A stretch of 64,000 nucleotides of DNA from Campylobacteraceae bacterium (lineage in GTDB: Bacteria > Campylobacterota > Campylobacteria > Campylobacterales > Campylobacteraceae): positions 233,958-297,957 of the forward strand of contig JAISAU010000003.1 of NCBI GenBank assembly GCA_031266555.1. The letters are read 5' to 3'. The number at the start of each line of letters is the position of its first letter. The stretch's first letter is position 1. The translations under genes were made by a program, and so were the position numbers. The notes below the pieces were generated by a model. It ran no database searches. It was not told the origin of the DNA and saw only the letters and a program-made list of their open reading frames with translations. Positions 39,333 to 48,869 of this stretch are shown here, one piece after another.

Positions 39333-40364
39333 TTATCTGCTTATAGCCAACCCGATTCCTATACGTCTTGTCCATTTGTTATAATCCGCCAAACTCTCGC
39401 CATATCCGTCAAAATATTGCACATACCCGAATACGCCGCTTTTTGCCAATGGAAAAGTCCAGTCAAACTGCACGGCGCCTATATTGTAGTCAAAATCCAA
39501 ATTATTTCTAATCATCAGTCTGAAAAGATGCTCTTTGTAAGGATACATAAACGTTAAATCGCCATATCCCATATATTTTACAATATCTCTATTGTCATCT
39601 GTTTGCGCATGTTCTTTCAAGCGATACCAGACGCGAGGATTGACAAAAAATCCTTTATATTGAAAAAATAGGTCAAAATATAATCTGTTCCACGAACGCG
39701 ACCTCTCGTCTCCTTGTCCGTTAGACTCGTGCAAAAATCCGAATTTGTAAGCTTTAAGTATCGAGTTTTTATCTATGTGAGGCATTATCATATAAACTTC
39801 AGGCCGATAATTTGTCTCTCTAAACGGCGCTGATTCTTGTATTATCTGCCACCAAGAACGCTGAGTATAGGCGACTCCAAAAGCTTCGTCAAAATTAAAA
39901 AAATTTTTCAGTAAATCTTTTTTTAAGCTTATTTGAAAAACAGTTTCTGTGTGCTTTCTATCTTTATGAGACTTAAAATCGTGAGTTATGGGAAGCACAT
40001 AGTTTGACTCATAAGTCGTTATGCCAAAAAGAGAACCCATCATCTGAGTTACGGTATCTTTTGTTTCATTATTTTCATATTCGCTTGTAAAACTTTCAAT
40101 ATAGTCCGCCTCCTCTATTGTAAACTCCTCATCGTCGTAATATGACTTGCCTATTAAAGACTCTTCAAGTTTTAAACGTAAATCATCGCTTGAATCCTTA
40201 AAGTCTTGTGCCGCTTGTTTATACCAAAAAAGAGCCTCTTCGGTTTTGTTCTCTTCCTCATATTTTTCAGCAAGCTCATAAGCGTCTTCAGCCGTCGTCT
40301 CATTACCAAAAGCGGCGGAAAAAACCACGATTATGAAAAAGAACGTAAAAAAAGATGTTTTCAT
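39333..40364 (-). CDS. pldA: Outer-membrane phospholipase A1
   Basis: OMPLA hydrolyses phospholipids mislocated in the outer leaflet. The 343-residue precursor has a signal peptide (about 1-19), then a helical, acidic ~90-residue extension (TAEDAYELAEKYEEENKTEE) absent from E. coli PldA but common in Campylobacterota, then a 12-stranded barrel. The catalytic motif is HESNGQGDERSRSWNRLYFD, with His and Ser of the triad; the conserved Asn of the triad should lie in the upstream strand. In Campylobacter this enzyme contributes to haemolysis. Confidence 0.92.
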   Translation of the reverse strand: MKTSFFTFFFIIVVFSAAFGNETTAEDAYELAEKYEEENKTEEALFWYKQAAQDFKDSSDDLRLKLEESLIGKSYYDDEEFTIEEADYIESFTSEYENNETKDTVTQMMGSLFGITTYESNYVLPITHDFKSHKDRKHTETVFQISLKKDLLKNFFNFDEAFGVAYTQRSWWQIIQESAPFRETNYRPEVYMIMPHIDKNSILKAYKFGFLHESNGQGDERSRSWNRLYFDLFFQYKGFFVNPRVWYRLKEHAQTDDNRDIVKYMGYGDLTFMYPYKEHLFRLMIRNNLDFDYNIGAVQFDWTFPLAKSGVFGYVQYFDGYGESLADYNKWTRRIGIGLAISR

Positions 40365-40428
40365 TTACCTTTGTCCTTTAAAAAGTTAAAAAGTATTTTA
40401 TCTTTAAAAAGAATCAATTGCAAGTTTT

Positions 40429-41655
40429 TTAGTTTTGAATCTTATACATGTAAGCTTTTTTCATGTCCTCCTCAAATATTTCGTTACTTTTATACTCAAA
40501 TCCGAAAACGTTTTTCCACAAACTCTCATCTTCCATGCAAAGATAGAAAAAAACGTCTTTATGCCACGCCTCAAACGCTTTGTAAAGAGCGCCGAACATC
40601 TCCTCTTTTATGTGTGTTGGATATGAAAATTTGCCGTTAGTATCAACAAGAGGCATCTGCAAAATACGACTATTGTCAGCTTTAGCTCTAATCTGTTTAA
40701 GTACGGGCTTTGTGAAAGTCAAAACACCCATAGATATAAGCGCCACTGATTTTGCTTCAAAAGTTTTTAACAGTTCGGTCGCTATTTGCTCATACTCTTC
40801 CTTCCAATTTTTAAAATATATCATCGGATGAAAATGAAATCCGACTAAAACTCCATTCTCGCTTAGCCTTTTAGCGCTTTGTATACGTTTTTTTAAGGGC
40901 GCCGTGAAATGCTCCTCGTTATCAATAACAATTTGCGGATTTAGCGAAAACGTACAGATAATATTTGAAGGCAAATCGGCTTTTAAAAGATAACTTACAT
41001 TATCGCTTTTACTTTTAAACTCCAAAATCGCGTTTGGGTTTTTACGCGCGAATTCTATCAAAGCTTCCAAAACGCCCTCTTTATCGCCAAGCATCAAAGA
41101 ATCCGAAGATTGCCCCGTGCCTATATGATAAATTTTGTTAGGATCTAATTTGATTCTTAAGAGTTTTGAGGCGAAATTTTTATTCAAAGATATCTTGCTA
41201 TCGTAAAAAGTTTGTATAGAGCAATATGAACACCCGTACGCGCACCCTTCGATAACGTCCAACGTTAAAAGATTACAACATCTGGTTTTTGAAGACGCTA
41301 CCGGACATCTGCCAAATCCTAAAATATCTTTATCAACGCTCAAAAATTCAAGTTTTTTGTTTTGCTTTGGCGTTTTTGCGAAGAGATACTCTTTGGGAGC
41401 GTTTTTTATCTGTTCATAATTTTCTAAAAAGCTTTTGAAACTCTCTTTATTGTTCGCTTTGTCTTGCCATAAAGTTTTTATGTCCAAATTCCACATTTGC
41501 AAATCAACCGCTGCTGTTATAAGCTGCCTTATTTGAGAAAAACTAAAAAAATAAAAGTCCGATTTTTGTTTTATAAATTCGCGCGTCTTTACATGTAAGC
41601 TTAAAAACGGGCTTTGTTCGCACGCTTTGTCAAATTGCGGCGTATTATCTCGCAT
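40429..41655 (-). CDS. Spore-photoproduct-lyase-like radical SAM protein
   Basis: A 408-residue radical SAM enzyme with the canonical CX3CX2C motif at CAYGCSYC (Cys138, 142 and 145). HIGTGQSSDSLMLGDKEGVLE and LEFKSKSDNVSYLL are the SAM-binding region of the SplB family. C-terminal cysteines are fewer than in Bacillus SplB, where Cys141 is the H-atom donor, so a repair role is not proven. These organisms do not sporulate; a DNA-repair or tRNA-linked role is possible. It overlaps the preceding nucleoside-phosphorylase-like gene by 11 bases. Confidence 0.82.
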   Translation of the reverse strand: MRDNTPQFDKACEQSPFLSLHVKTREFIKQKSDFYFFSFSQIRQLITAAVDLQMWNLDIKTLWQDKANNKESFKSFLENYEQIKNAPKEYLFAKTPKQNKKLEFLSVDKDILGFGRCPVASSKTRCCNLLTLDVIEGCAYGCSYCSIQTFYDSKISLNKNFASKLLRIKLDPNKIYHIGTGQSSDSLMLGDKEGVLEALIEFARKNPNAILEFKSKSDNVSYLLKADLPSNIICTFSLNPQIVIDNEEHFTAPLKKRIQSAKRLSENGVLVGFHFHPMIYFKNWKEEYEQIATELLKTFEAKSVALISMGVLTFTKPVLKQIRAKADNSRILQMPLVDTNGKFSYPTHIKEEMFGALYKAFEAWHKDVFFYLCMEDESLWKNVFGFEYKSNEIFEEDMKKAYMYKIQN

Positions 41656-42163
41656 AAACGCTCCATAACGGAAGCGTTTTTTGTATCAGAGAGTTTACTT
41701 GTGCTTTTGTAGGTATAGATATATCCAAGTGATCGGATACTACTTTAAATATATATCTTTTTACGCATGCAGGAACGCTATCTAAAAATGCTTCTCCTTC
41801 TTCGTCAACCAAACAAGAATCCACATTTTCGCCGCAATTAACGCCATTTTTATAGGAGGTGAGCGAAGCGTAAGGAATGGAAAGATTTTTATGCGTGGCG
41901 CAAAACAGACTTCCTATTTTAATATTTTTGTTGCTGCATCCGGCTATCCCGATATTTATAGCGACACAAGGCTTAAAAAGCGTGAAAGCCAAAGACAAAG
42001 CTTCTTTGGTTTTTTTCTCTCCAATACCTGAGACAATAAGAACGATATCGTCGTTAGCGTATATATTAAAAGGTATTCTGCTCTTACATGTAAGAGCGAA
42101 AAACCCTATTATCGGTTTTGCTTCGGCGACAAGCGCGGTGTGAATAAGCGTTTTGATTTTCAT
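41645..42163 (-). CDS. Nucleoside phosphorylase-like protein
   Basis: 172 residues from the chosen ATG (MKIKTLIHTALVAEAKPIIG). The ALVAEAKPI start and the LIVSGIGEKKTKEALSLAF, AINIGIAGC segments match the purine nucleoside phosphorylase/MTAN fold (substrate-binding and phosphate loop). It is shorter than true MTAN enzymes, and the catalytic Asp-loop is not obvious (VVSDHLDISIPTKAQ at the C-terminus is the best candidate). It overlaps the SplB-like gene by 11 bases, so the pair is co-translated and may act on a common substrate. Confidence 0.65.
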   Translation of the reverse strand: MKIKTLIHTALVAEAKPIIGFFALTCKSRIPFNIYANDDIVLIVSGIGEKKTKEALSLAFTLFKPCVAINIGIAGCSNKNIKIGSLFCATHKNLSIPYASLTSYKNGVNCGENVDSCLVDEEGEAFLDSVPACVKRYIFKVVSDHLDISIPTKAQVNSLIQKTLPLWSVYAR

Positions 42164-42328
42164 TGCGTGATTATACAGAAAGAATATATTTTCAACAATA
42201 AAATATCGCAAAAACTCATTCGCCGCTTTAAATGTGACATAAATCAAATATCTTTAATGAATTTACTGCTAAAATCTTAAAATCTATTTTTAGACATATA
42301 TTGAAAATTCTGAAATAAAGGGGAAAAG

Positions 42329-42832
42329 ATGGCTGTCGAAGAAGGAAGAAGAAAGTTCTTCGGCTTCGCGCTTGGTGGATTTGCCGCCGTGGGAGGCGTT
42401 TTGTCTCTTGTGGCGATGAAAAAAACGTGGGACCCACTTCCAAGCGTTCAAGCTGCGGGGTTTTTGACTGTTGACCTCTCGCCGATGAATGAAGGCGAAC
42501 TTAGAAAAGTTAAGTTTCGTGGAATGCCTATTTTTATTTTAAAAAAGACAAGTTCTATGAAAAAAAACGACGCGAGAGACGTCGTGGTCGAGGATGCAAG
42601 TTATACGGTAGTCATAGGGCTTTGCACTCATCTTGGATGTATTCCGGACTGGATTAGCTCAAAACAATACTTTAAATGCGCCTGTCACGGAGGATTATTT
42701 GACTCCGACGGTACGGTTCTGGCTTCTCCTCCATCAAAACCCTTGCTAATCCCTCCTTTTGAAATAAACGGAAACACTTTAGTGCTTGGCAAAGAGGGAC
42801 CGGAATATAAACAGCTTACGGCTGAGGCATAA
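42329..42832 (+). CDS. petA: Ubiquinol-cytochrome c reductase, Rieske iron-sulfur subunit
   Basis: The 167-residue Rieske protein transfers electrons from quinol to cytochrome c1. An N-terminal twin-arginine-type sequence (EGRRKFFGFALGG) serves as uncleaved membrane anchor. The [2Fe-2S] boxes are CTHLGC (99-104) and CACHGG (117-122): ligands Cys99, His101, Cys117 and His120, with disulfide Cys104-Cys119. It is the first gene of petABC; cytochrome b follows after 9 bases. Confidence 0.96.
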   Translation: MAVEEGRRKFFGFALGGFAAVGGVLSLVAMKKTWDPLPSVQAAGFLTVDLSPMNEGELRKVKFRGMPIFILKKTSSMKKNDARDVVVEDASYTVVIGLCTHLGCIPDWISSKQYFKCACHGGLFDSDGTVLASPPSKPLLIPPFEINGNTLVLGKEGPEYKQLTAEA

Positions 42833-42841
42833 GGAGAACGG

Positions 42842-44128
42842 ATGGCACATATTAAAAAAGCTAATGGTTTTATAGATTGGTTAGATCAGCGTCTTGCTGT
42901 AAGGTCGCTCGCGAAAGTATTGATGACAGAGTATTGGATACCGAAAAACATCAACTTTTTGTGGGCTATGGGCGTTGTGCTTTTAACGCTATTTTCGATA
43001 CTTTTCATAACGGGACTGTTTTTGCTGATGTACTACAAACCCGATGTAAAGTTAGCGTACGACAGCGTCAATCAAGTTATTATGCAAGAGGTCGCGTACG
43101 GTTGGCTTTGGAGACATTTACACGCCGTAGCCGCGTCGCTTATCTTTCTTGTTATATATATTCATATGTTTGTGGCGATATATTACGGTTCATACAAAAA
43201 AGGTAGAGAAGTTATATGGATCAGCGGTATGCTTTTGTTTATCTGCTTTTCAGCCGAAGCGTTCAGCGGGTATATGCTCCCTTGGGGACAAATGAGTTAC
43301 TGGGCCGCTAAAGTAATTACCGAATTGTTCGCGAACGTTCCTTTCATAGGATCGGATCTTGTTGTATGGATACGCGGAAATTACTTTGTATCCGACGCTA
43401 CTTTAACACGATTTTTTATGTTACATGTAGTGTTGTTTCCTATCATCATTATAGCTATTATCGCTTTGCACTTTTACTCTTTGCGAATTCCGCATGTGAA
43501 CAACCAAGACGGCGAAGAGCTTGATTTTGACGAAGAGGTAAATAAATTTAAATATCGCAGCAAAAAAGAGTCCAAAGTCATACCTTTTTGGCCTGCGTTT
43601 TTATCCAAAGACTTTTTTGTGGTAAGCGTATTTTTAGCGTTTTTCGCATATTTGGTTTGTTTTCATTTTAATTTCGCGATGGATCCTATCAACTTTGACC
43701 CGGCGAACGATATGAAAACGCCGGCACACATATATCCTGAGTGGTACTTCTTGTGGAGCTATGAGATACTAAGAGGCTTTTATTTTGATATCGCAGGTAT
43801 TACGGCTATGAATATCGGTCTTGTAGTATTTGGTTTGGCGCAAATCATCTTCTTTTTATTGCCGTTTTTAGATAGAGATCCGGATGTGCGTCCGGCGCAT
43901 AAAAGACCTCTTTTTATGATTTGGTTTTGGCTATTGCTGATAGATATGATACTTTTGACAATTTATGGTAAATTGCCGACAGGCAGCGACTCCGGCGATG
44001 AAATGTACAGTTTGATAGTCGTCTCAAACAATCAAGGAGGCTTTATAGCCACCGTAACGTTTATCGCGTTGTTCGTATCGCTACCGATCATAACTATTAT
44101 TGAGAGAAAAAGCGGGAGCGTAAAATGA
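42842..44128 (+). CDS. petB: Ubiquinol-cytochrome c reductase, cytochrome b subunit
   Basis: 428 residues with about eight or nine membrane helices. The haem-binding His pairs are visible around LWRHLHAVAASLIFLVIYIHMF and in LHVVLFPIIIIAIIALHFYSL, and the quinol site has the PEWYFLWSYEILR motif (the PEWY signature). The C-terminus continues beyond the mitochondrial length with a further helix and IIERKSG. The stop overlaps the cytochrome c1 start by 4 bases. Confidence 0.96.
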   Translation: MAHIKKANGFIDWLDQRLAVRSLAKVLMTEYWIPKNINFLWAMGVVLLTLFSILFITGLFLLMYYKPDVKLAYDSVNQVIMQEVAYGWLWRHLHAVAASLIFLVIYIHMFVAIYYGSYKKGREVIWISGMLLFICFSAEAFSGYMLPWGQMSYWAAKVITELFANVPFIGSDLVVWIRGNYFVSDATLTRFFMLHVVLFPIIIIAIIALHFYSLRIPHVNNQDGEELDFDEEVNKFKYRSKKESKVIPFWPAFLSKDFFVVSVFLAFFAYLVCFHFNFAMDPINFDPANDMKTPAHIYPEWYFLWSYEILRGFYFDIAGITAMNIGLVVFGLAQIIFFLLPFLDRDPDVRPAHKRPLFMIWFWLLLIDMILLTIYGKLPTGSDSGDEMYSLIVVSNNQGGFIATVTFIALFVSLPIITIIERKSGSVK

Positions 44129-45180
44129 AAGAGTTAAAAATTTTAATTATATTGGTAATTTTCACATTCATAACATATTACGGCATAGAACCTTTTGCGC
44201 ATACACAAATGAGTCCGCACGTACCGCCCGCTAATTTTGATATGGAGAAAGAAGATATTACGCTTAGCAACGTAAGAATCGAAGAGGCTCAAAAAGTTTT
44301 GGCGAACGCCGAAGAGAAATTAAAACAGCAAAAAACGCAAGAAGATGTGGAGAAACAGCAAAAAATTTTAGATAACGCTCAAAAAGACCTTGCTGTCGCT
44401 GAAGATAGACTTCTTCTATATAAAAATCTTTGGGAAAGCGTCAAGGGTATAAAAGCTTTAAAAGGAGACACTGAAAAAGGAGGCGAAATTTTTAGTATGA
44501 CATGTGTTTCATGTCATAGTTTAAAATCTCAAGGATTTGAACCGCTGATTGACGACGCGCTTGCTTCCGAGTCTTATGGCGTTGTGGTACCCGATCTTGG
44601 CAAAGCGGGAGCTATTTATGACAAAAACTTTTTAGCGGCTTTGATAATAAATCCTGCGCACGCTTTAAAATTAGATCATAAATTTAACGACGAAGAGCCG
44701 TTTCCTATGACGCAATTTTTCGCTATTGAAGGAGATTTGGATCAAGAAGTGGCGGATATTATCGCGTATTTGCAATCTATAGCTCCAAAAGAAGTAAGCG
44801 GTAAAGAGGTTTTTGAAGACGCTTGTTTAAGATGTCACGATTTGAAATATGACAATCTGTTAAGACCGACTGAACAGACGGCGCTTGAAGGTTATATGGG
44901 TTCAAATCCTCCCGATTTATCCATGATGATACGCGCTCGCAGTGTTGAGTATCTCAAAACTTTCATAAACGATCCTCAAAAAAATATACCGGGCACTTCT
45001 ATGCCAAGAGTCGGATTAAACGAGCAATCGCAAGATAAGCTTATAAACTATTTGGAGCAAATCGGCGATAGCAAAAAAAGCGAAAGAACGACGTTGGGAT
45101 ATTACATGATAGGATTTTTTATCATTTTAGCCATACTCGCTTATTTGTGGAAAAACGCGGTTTGGAAAGAGCTTCATTAA
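44125..45180 (+). CDS. petC: Diheme cytochrome c1-type subunit of the bc1 complex
   Basis: A 351-residue membrane-anchored cytochrome. An N-terminal membrane helix (about 5-22) is followed by a predicted coiled coil (about 48-100, EEAQKVLANAEEKLK...), which is unusual for cytochrome c1. Two haem c sites follow: CVSCH (127-131) and CLRCH (234-238). A C-terminal membrane helix (about 325-346) ends the protein. Di-heme c1 subunits are characteristic of Campylobacterota. It ends the petABC operon; a GC-rich hairpin follows after a few bases. Confidence 0.93.
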   Translation: MKELKILIILVIFTFITYYGIEPFAHTQMSPHVPPANFDMEKEDITLSNVRIEEAQKVLANAEEKLKQQKTQEDVEKQQKILDNAQKDLAVAEDRLLLYKNLWESVKGIKALKGDTEKGGEIFSMTCVSCHSLKSQGFEPLIDDALASESYGVVVPDLGKAGAIYDKNFLAALIINPAHALKLDHKFNDEEPFPMTQFFAIEGDLDQEVADIIAYLQSIAPKEVSGKEVFEDACLRCHDLKYDNLLRPTEQTALEGYMGSNPPDLSMMIRARSVEYLKTFINDPQKNIPGTSMPRVGLNEQSQDKLINYLEQIGDSKKSERTTLGYYMIGFFIILAILAYLWKNAVWKELH

Positions 45181-45546
45181 TCACAAAGCGGGGGTAACCC
45201 CGCTTCTTGCAAAACAAAACTTTTATAAAATTACTTACATGTAAGAGCGCTAACCTTGCGAATTTGTCTTTTTTAAAACAGATAAACTCTCAATTTAGGC
45301 AAAATTAAATAGCGCGAACAAAGTCTATCTTTACATGTACTGATTTTACATCTTGCCAACTTTCTTAAAAATAATAGATTCATTGGTATGCTATAAATTG
45401 CGATTATATTCTATTTTGAAGTTTATAATTTTAATCAATCTATTTTAACGCTTAAAAATCCCTACATGTAAGAAAATAATTTCGTCGCTATATAAATTAA
45501 CGACAAAATGCATAAAATCTCACTTTCGCTGATTAAAGCGCTTATT
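45181..45546. other. Intergenic region after petC
   Basis: About 365 bases between petC and the convergent YigZ-like gene. It contains a hairpin AAGCGGGG-gtaa-CCCCGCTT at 45186-45205 (see next entry) and TACATGTA motifs near 45236, 45332 and 45464. No gene or RNA seen. Confidence 0.55.
45186..45205 (+). terminator. GC-rich hairpin after petC, probable terminator
   Basis: Eight-base-pair stem AAGCGGGG / CCCCGCTT with GTAA tetraloop, six bases after the petC stop. It is followed by CTTGCAAAAC rather than a T-run, so strength as an intrinsic terminator is unclear. Confidence 0.5.
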
Positions 45547-46116
45547 CTATATGAAATTTTCCGATAAAAACCGCTCAATCTCCTCTTTTTGCCGCACGCT
45601 TACTTCAAGTTTCCAAACAACTTCGTCGATTTCAAAATCTCTATTTTTAAAATCAACTCCTATTTTATTTAAAAAATACTCTGTTTTTTGAATAAAATGG
45701 TATTTACATGTAAAACAAAAACTCTTCTTTCTCTCATAAAGTACGAGATCCGCATGTTCTAAAACCATCTTTGCCGCCGTGCCGTAAGCTCTTACCAATC
45801 CTCCCGTGCCAAGCTTAATACCGCCAAAATATCTTATCGTCAAAATTGACAAATTTACGCCCTCTATTCCTCTTAAAACATTTAACATAGGTTGCGCGGA
45901 AGTGCCTTTTGGTTCGCCGTCATCGCTGCCGTTTTCTACTATTTGATCAAATTCATTGATATATCTGTACGCCCAAACTATATGAGTCGCTTTTGGATGT
46001 TCAATTTTAAGTTTCGCATGAAGAGTTTTAAATTCGTCTATAGGCGCTATATAAGATATAAATATTGATTTTTTTACTTCATATCTGCAAAAATGAGTAG
46101 ATTTTATGGTTCGCAT
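45547..46116 (-). CDS. YigZ/IMPACT-family protein
   Basis: A 189-residue protein of the UPF0029/IMPACT family. The N-terminal domain contains KSIFISYIAPID, HIVWAYRYI, GSDDGEPKGTSAQPMLNVLRG (the family signature) and ILTIRYFGGIKLGTGGLVRAYG. A C-terminal ~60-residue RNA-binding-like domain completes it. In bacteria these proteins are of uncertain, translation-linked function. Isolated, convergent to petC. Confidence 0.9.
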   Translation of the reverse strand: MRTIKSTHFCRYEVKKSIFISYIAPIDEFKTLHAKLKIEHPKATHIVWAYRYINEFDQIVENGSDDGEPKGTSAQPMLNVLRGIEGVNLSILTIRYFGGIKLGTGGLVRAYGTAAKMVLEHADLVLYERKKSFCFTCKYHFIQKTEYFLNKIGVDFKNRDFEIDEVVWKLEVSVRQKEEIERFLSENFI

Positions 46117-46210
46117 TTGAAAATTTTAACAAAAACCGCTTAAAACAACTTGCAAGAAAAGTAAATTTTATATAAAATAGTGTGATTCATAAATATTTTA
46201 AGGAACTGAC

Positions 46211-47467
46211 GTGTTCGTAAACACTTTTTATTTTCAACCTGCCGATTGCGACTCGCTAAAAAAATTTAAAGATAGAATAGACATTGAGTATCACTCTCGC
46301 AGTGTCGGATATTATCACTTGCCAAATAGTGAATTTAAGGTCATAGAAGATGTGAAAGATTGGCAAAATTCTCTTGAAAATATAGATAGCGTTGTTATCG
46401 TGGGCGTTGGCGGTTCATCTTTGGGCGCCAAAGCCGTATCGACAATGCTTACATGTGATAAAAAATTTGGTACGCCAAATCTATTTTTTTTAGAAAATAT
46501 AGATCCTATTTCCATAAATGCCACGCTTGCTAAGTTAAAATTTTCAAAAACGCTATTTTTATTGATATCAAAATCCGGCACCACTCTTGATACTGTCTCC
46601 ATAGCAAAAATCATTATGGAGAGATTTAAAGTATATCCTGAAAACAAAGAGTTTAAAGAGCATTTTGCGGTAATTACCGATAAAAATTCCGCGCTTTGCG
46701 AATTCGCGAACGAATACGGATTGAAAGCTTTTTTTATTTCACAAAACGTTGGAGGAAGATTTTCGGTTTTAAGCGCTACGGGTCTTGTGCCGCTTACGCT
46801 TTGCGGATTTAATACCGAAGCTCTTTTAGAAGGCGCCGCTAAGTGTAAAAGCGATTTTTTTGAAAAAGGGGATATGACGATTATCCAAAAAGCCTACACT
46901 TATGTAAATGGGGAAGAGAATATAAACGTACTGTTTTCGTACTCAAATGCCTTTAAAGCTTTTAACGAGTGGTATATACAGCTTTGGGCAGAATCTTTAG
47001 GCAAGAAAAAAGGCGGTAAAAATATTGGTCTCACCCCAATAGGGCTTATAGGCGCTATAGACCAGCACTCATTTTTACAATTGATAATAGATGGACCAAA
47101 AGATAAAAGCGTAACGTTTATTCGCATTAAAGAGATGAAAGGCGATATGTCAATACCTAATTTTTCATTGAAACATTTGGAAAAAGCAGATCTGAAATCA
47201 AGCATAAGCGCGGCTAAACTATTAAACGAGCAAGCTCTCGCGACTATGAAAAGTGTAATTGACAGCGGCATTACGACTGATGAGATAACGCTTGATAAGC
47301 TTGACGCGTATCATACTGGATATTTAATATATTATTATGAGCTTTTGACATCAACTTGCGGCATAATGTTGGGGATTGATTCGTACAACCAGCCGGGCGT
47401 TGAAATCGGTAAAAAAATACTCATTAAAAAATTAGGAAAGTATGTCAATGCCGCTAAAAAACTTTAA
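46211..47467 (+). CDS. pgi: Glucose-6-phosphate isomerase
   Basis: Pgi interconverts glucose 6-phosphate and fructose 6-phosphate. It starts at GTG with AAGGAACTG upstream. At 418 residues it is of the short epsilonproteobacterial form (E. coli 549). The active-site GVGGSSLGAKAVSTML (about 74-89), SKSGTTLDTVSIA (about 125-137), GGRFSVLSATGL and the QHSFLQLI catalytic His segment are all present, as is KKILIKKLGKYV at the C-terminus. A TATAAAA-like -10 stands just upstream. Confidence 0.95.
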   Translation: MFVNTFYFQPADCDSLKKFKDRIDIEYHSRSVGYYHLPNSEFKVIEDVKDWQNSLENIDSVVIVGVGGSSLGAKAVSTMLTCDKKFGTPNLFFLENIDPISINATLAKLKFSKTLFLLISKSGTTLDTVSIAKIIMERFKVYPENKEFKEHFAVITDKNSALCEFANEYGLKAFFISQNVGGRFSVLSATGLVPLTLCGFNTEALLEGAAKCKSDFFEKGDMTIIQKAYTYVNGEENINVLFSYSNAFKAFNEWYIQLWAESLGKKKGGKNIGLTPIGLIGAIDQHSFLQLIIDGPKDKSVTFIRIKEMKGDMSIPNFSLKHLEKADLKSSISAAKLLNEQALATMKSVIDSGITTDEITLDKLDAYHTGYLIYYYELLTSTCGIMLGIDSYNQPGVEIGKKILIKKLGKYVNAAKKL

Positions 47468-47530
47468 AAGCGAATGAACGGCTACATGTATAAAAATATT
47501 TTCAAAACTGCTTTGAAAAATATTTTTGGG

Positions 47531-47536
47531 TATAAT
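47531..47536 (+). promoter_or_regulatory. Likely -10 box of metX operon
   Basis: TATAAT preceded by TTGGG, 24 bases before the metX start; this fits an extended sigma70 -10 box. Confidence 0.5.
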
Positions 47537-47559
47537 TTAAAAAAATGCAAAGGTTGTAA

Positions 47560-48669
47560 GTGGTTATAAATCAAGGTATTGAACATTTTAATTCTCCGCT
47601 TTATCTTGAAAGCGGGCGAATATTGGAATCTTACGATATTGCATATGAAACTTACGGCAATTTGGATAAAAAACGCTCGAACGCTATAGTTGTCTTTCAC
47701 GCTTTAACAGGTTCGCAGCATGCAGCCGGACGATATGAAAACGATAATAAATCAGGATGGTGGGATCCTCTTATAGGCGACAATAAAACGATAGACACTA
47801 CAAAATATTTTGTGATTTGCGCGAATATTTTAGGCGGCTGTAACGGTTCAACCGGACCTATGTCTATAGAGTATTCAAGCGGCAAATCGTACCGTTTAAA
47901 ATTTCCCGTTATCACGATAAGCGATATAGTAAAAGCGCAGCAAAATCTTTTTAAAAGACTTGGTATAGAAGAGGCGTTCGCGATAATAGGCGGATCTTTA
48001 GGGGCTATGCAGGCACTTTGCTGTTCTATTGAATATCCGAATTTTACAAAAAGAGTTATTTTGTTAGCCGGCACTTACGCCACTTCGCCTTGGGCTATAT
48101 CATTTAATAAAATCGCCATGGAAGGAATAGTAAACGATCCGCGATTTAAAAACGGACAATACGAAGCTGACGACTTTGCAGACGAAGGACTTTTCGGATT
48201 GGCTTTAGGCAGAATGGTAGGACACATCAGCTTTTTATCTCCGTATTCGATGCGTAAAAAATTTGACAGAAACTATGTGGATACCGACGGTTTGTACGAG
48301 CTTTTCGGCAGATTTCAAGTAGAGCGGTATATGGAATATAACGGATACAATTTTTCAAAAAGATTTGACCCTTTAAGTTACCTTTATATCATAAAAGCTA
48401 TGAATATATTTGACGCCACAAGAAATTACGAGTCTTTAAGCGACTCTTTGGGATTTATCAAAGCGAAGCTTTATCTGATAGCCTTTAAAGGCGATCTATT
48501 GTTCTTGCCCGAAGATATGGAGACTATAAAAGACACCATAATCTCTTTAGGCAAAAAAAATATGGTAGAATTCGCATATATAGATAGCGATTACGGGCAC
48601 GACGCGTTTTTAGTAGAGTATGATAAGTTTGACATGTACATAAAAAAAGCTTTGGACGAGGAGTTTTAA
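47560..48669 (+). CDS. metX: Homoserine O-acetyltransferase
   Basis: MetX acetylates homoserine with acetyl-CoA at the start of methionine synthesis. It has the alpha/beta hydrolase fold: 369 residues starting at GTG. The oxyanion region FHALTGSQHAAGRY, GWWDPLIGDNKTID, NILGGCNGSTGP and the nucleophile elbow GGSLGAMQ (Ser about 147) are family-specific; Asp and His of the triad lie in AFKGDLLFLPED and YGHDAFL. It heads a unit with xseB and a nitrilase-family gene. Confidence 0.95.
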   Translation: MVINQGIEHFNSPLYLESGRILESYDIAYETYGNLDKKRSNAIVVFHALTGSQHAAGRYENDNKSGWWDPLIGDNKTIDTTKYFVICANILGGCNGSTGPMSIEYSSGKSYRLKFPVITISDIVKAQQNLFKRLGIEEAFAIIGGSLGAMQALCCSIEYPNFTKRVILLAGTYATSPWAISFNKIAMEGIVNDPRFKNGQYEADDFADEGLFGLALGRMVGHISFLSPYSMRKKFDRNYVDTDGLYELFGRFQVERYMEYNGYNFSKRFDPLSYLYIIKAMNIFDATRNYESLSDSLGFIKAKLYLIAFKGDLLFLPEDMETIKDTIISLGKKNMVEFAYIDSDYGHDAFLVEYDKFDMYIKKALDEEF

Positions 48670-48671
48670 TA

Positions 48672-48869
48672 ATGGCAAAAACGGAAAATTTTGAAAATAA
48701 GTTAGAAAAAGCGAAGGAGCTTTTGGAAAAACTTAGCGAACCCTCATTGGCACTTGAGGATAGCATGGCTTATTATAAAGAAGGGATAAAAATCTTAAAA
48801 GAGGCGTCGTCTCTTTTGGAAAACGCGAAACAAGAATTTGAAATCCTCTCAAATGAGAAAACCTTATGA
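48672..48869 (+). CDS. xseB: Exodeoxyribonuclease VII small subunit
   Basis: 65 residues, start 2 bases after metX. The short helical protein matches XseB: NFENKLEKAKELLEKLSEPSLALEDSMAYYKEGIKIL with the L-x-x-L helix repeat typical of the subunit that binds XseA. It overlaps the next gene by 4 bases. The large subunit xseA is not in the window. Confidence 0.9.
   Translation: MAKTENFENKLEKAKELLEKLSEPSLALEDSMAYYKEGIKILKEASSLLENAKQEFEILSNEKTL

Noticed and set aside
45186..45205. Small regulatory RNA at the petC hairpin
   Set aside because: The hairpin stands directly after the petC stop and has no separate promoter; a termination or mRNA-stability role is simpler.
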